A stretch of DNA of 6,613 nucleotides from an uncultured Pseudomonadota bacterium (GTDB lineage: Bacteria > Pseudomonadota > Gammaproteobacteria > Burkholderiales > Thiobacillaceae): positions 1-6,613 of the forward strand of contig CAISDD010000399.1 of the NCBI GenBank assembly GCA_903883985.1, in the 5' to 3' direction. The notes under the pieces were generated by a model. That model was not told the DNA's origin and did not search any database. It was given only the letters and a program-made list of their open reading frames with translations. Every line of letters begins with the position of its first letter. Position 1 is the stretch's first letter. This document shows positions 6,378 through 6,613 of this stretch, piece by piece. Made by a program: the position numbers and the translations under genes.

Positions 6378-6396
6378 CCTGGGCCGATGGCCCAGG
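6378..6396. repeat. Perfect short hairpin (8-bp stem, 3-nt loop)
   Basis: CCTGGGCC (6378-6385) and GGCCCAGG (6389-6396) are perfect complements around GAT. The stem is very GC-rich and should be stable in RNA from either strand. No T run follows on either side, so I do not call it a terminator. It may be a protein site, a processing signal, or a fragment of a repeat. Confidence 0.6.
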
Positions 6397-6409
6397 CTGG
6401 TATGGTGGT

Positions 6410-6422
6410 GCGCCTTTGGCGC
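6410..6422. repeat. Small hairpin GCGCC-TTT-GGCGC
   Basis: A perfect 5-bp stem (6410-6414 with 6418-6422) and a TTT loop lie 13 nt from the 8-bp hairpin. On the plus strand it is followed by GAAAAGGG, and on the minus strand it is preceded by CCCTTTTC. It is too short to assign a role; it is listed because it belongs to a run of palindromes. Confidence 0.4.
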
Positions 6423-6508
6423 GAAAAGGGTAACTACTCAATAAGTCACGGCATAGTGCGGTCAGCTAACCCACCCCAGGCAGGTTGAAGAAGCCCCGGC
6501 GAGTCCCT

Positions 6509-6566
6509 GTAGCGCAGGCATCCTTGCCTGCGTCTTTGAAAACAGCCGGCCGGAAGCCGGCGCTGC
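6509..6566. repeat. REPIN-like double hairpin
   Basis: The first hairpin is CGCAGGCA (6513-6520) with TGCCTGCG (6525-6532), a perfect 8-bp stem around TCCT. The second is GCCGGC (6545-6550) with GCCGGC (6556-6561), a 6-bp stem around CGGAA. The outer ends GTAGCGC (6509-6515) and GCGCTGC (6560-6566) are inverted with six of seven matches, so the two halves form one inverted pair. Two palindromes bounded by inverted GTAGCGC-like heads fit the REPIN pattern of non-autonomous elements moved by RAYT transposases. The stems differ from those of the 1571-1628 element, so it would be a separate family or subfamily. Confidence 0.7.
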
Positions 6567-6613
6567 CGCGATGATTTCTTTTTGAAGCCACGGGTTGAAG
6601 CGTGCTTCTTGAG

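Larger units (their letters stand above)
6263..6613. other. Palindrome-rich non-coding region upstream of the kinase
   Basis: These 351 nt carry no credible gene on either strand. From the kinase outward they hold a weak -10-like element, a perfect 24-nt palindrome, a CRP-type site, two hairpins, a plain stretch (6423-6508) in which I see nothing definite, and a REPIN-like double hairpin. At the right edge lie a short T run (6575-6583, TTTCTTTTT) and an imperfect hairpin in which AAGC-CACG (6585-6592) pairs with CGTGCTT (6601-6607) with one bulged C. The next gene lies beyond the window. Confidence 0.7.

Noticed and set aside
6423..6508. Integron attC or insertion-sequence end in the plain stretch
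   Set aside because: GGGTTAGCT on the minus strand only partly resembles an attC core (GTTRRRY fails at one base). There is no matching partner site, no transposase and no target duplication.

Overview
The window looks like a chromosomal segment from a GC-rich proteobacterium. A betaproteobacterium is most likely, because TruB reads SNAALQKAKWL where gammaproteobacterial TruB usually has a different sequence, and IF-2 ends in EVARTL. This placement rests on remembered family sequences, not on a search.

Left part (1-2805, plus strand): a translation and RNA-maturation gene series. It holds the 3' part of infB (initiation factor IF-2, cut by the window start), rbfA (30S maturation factor) and truB (tRNA psi55 synthase), in the conserved order infB-rbfA-truB. 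The order is typical, but the spacers are not. The infB-rbfA gap carries a 7-bp tandem repeat with an inverted copy, and the 416-nt rbfA-truB gap carries two different inverted-repeat (REP/REPIN-like) elements. Only truB has an obvious Shine-Dalgarno sequence.

Right part (6262-2783, minus strand): one very large membrane hybrid sensor histidine kinase, convergent with truB. Its order is TM - CHASE - TM - PAS - PAS - PAS - HisKA - HATPase_c - receiver. The main observation is that the receiver domain is cut by a single in-frame amber codon (TAG, 3047-3049). The frame then continues, with phosphoacceptor Asp, Thr and Lys all intact, to a TGA that overlaps the end of truB. As written, the gene makes a 1071-residue kinase without a phosphorylatable receiver. 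With the amber read through, it would make a complete 1159-residue hybrid kinase.

Far right (6263-6613): non-coding DNA upstream of the kinase, rich in palindromes. These include a perfect TGTGA-N6-TCACA site of the CRP type, an abutting perfect 24-nt palindrome, two further hairpins and a REPIN-like double hairpin. The first two are plausible control sites for the kinase. I see no RNA gene, insertion sequence, CRISPR array, or defence or biosynthetic system. The points that deserve a second look are the amber-split receiver, the regulatory palindromes and the repeat load inside a core translation operon.
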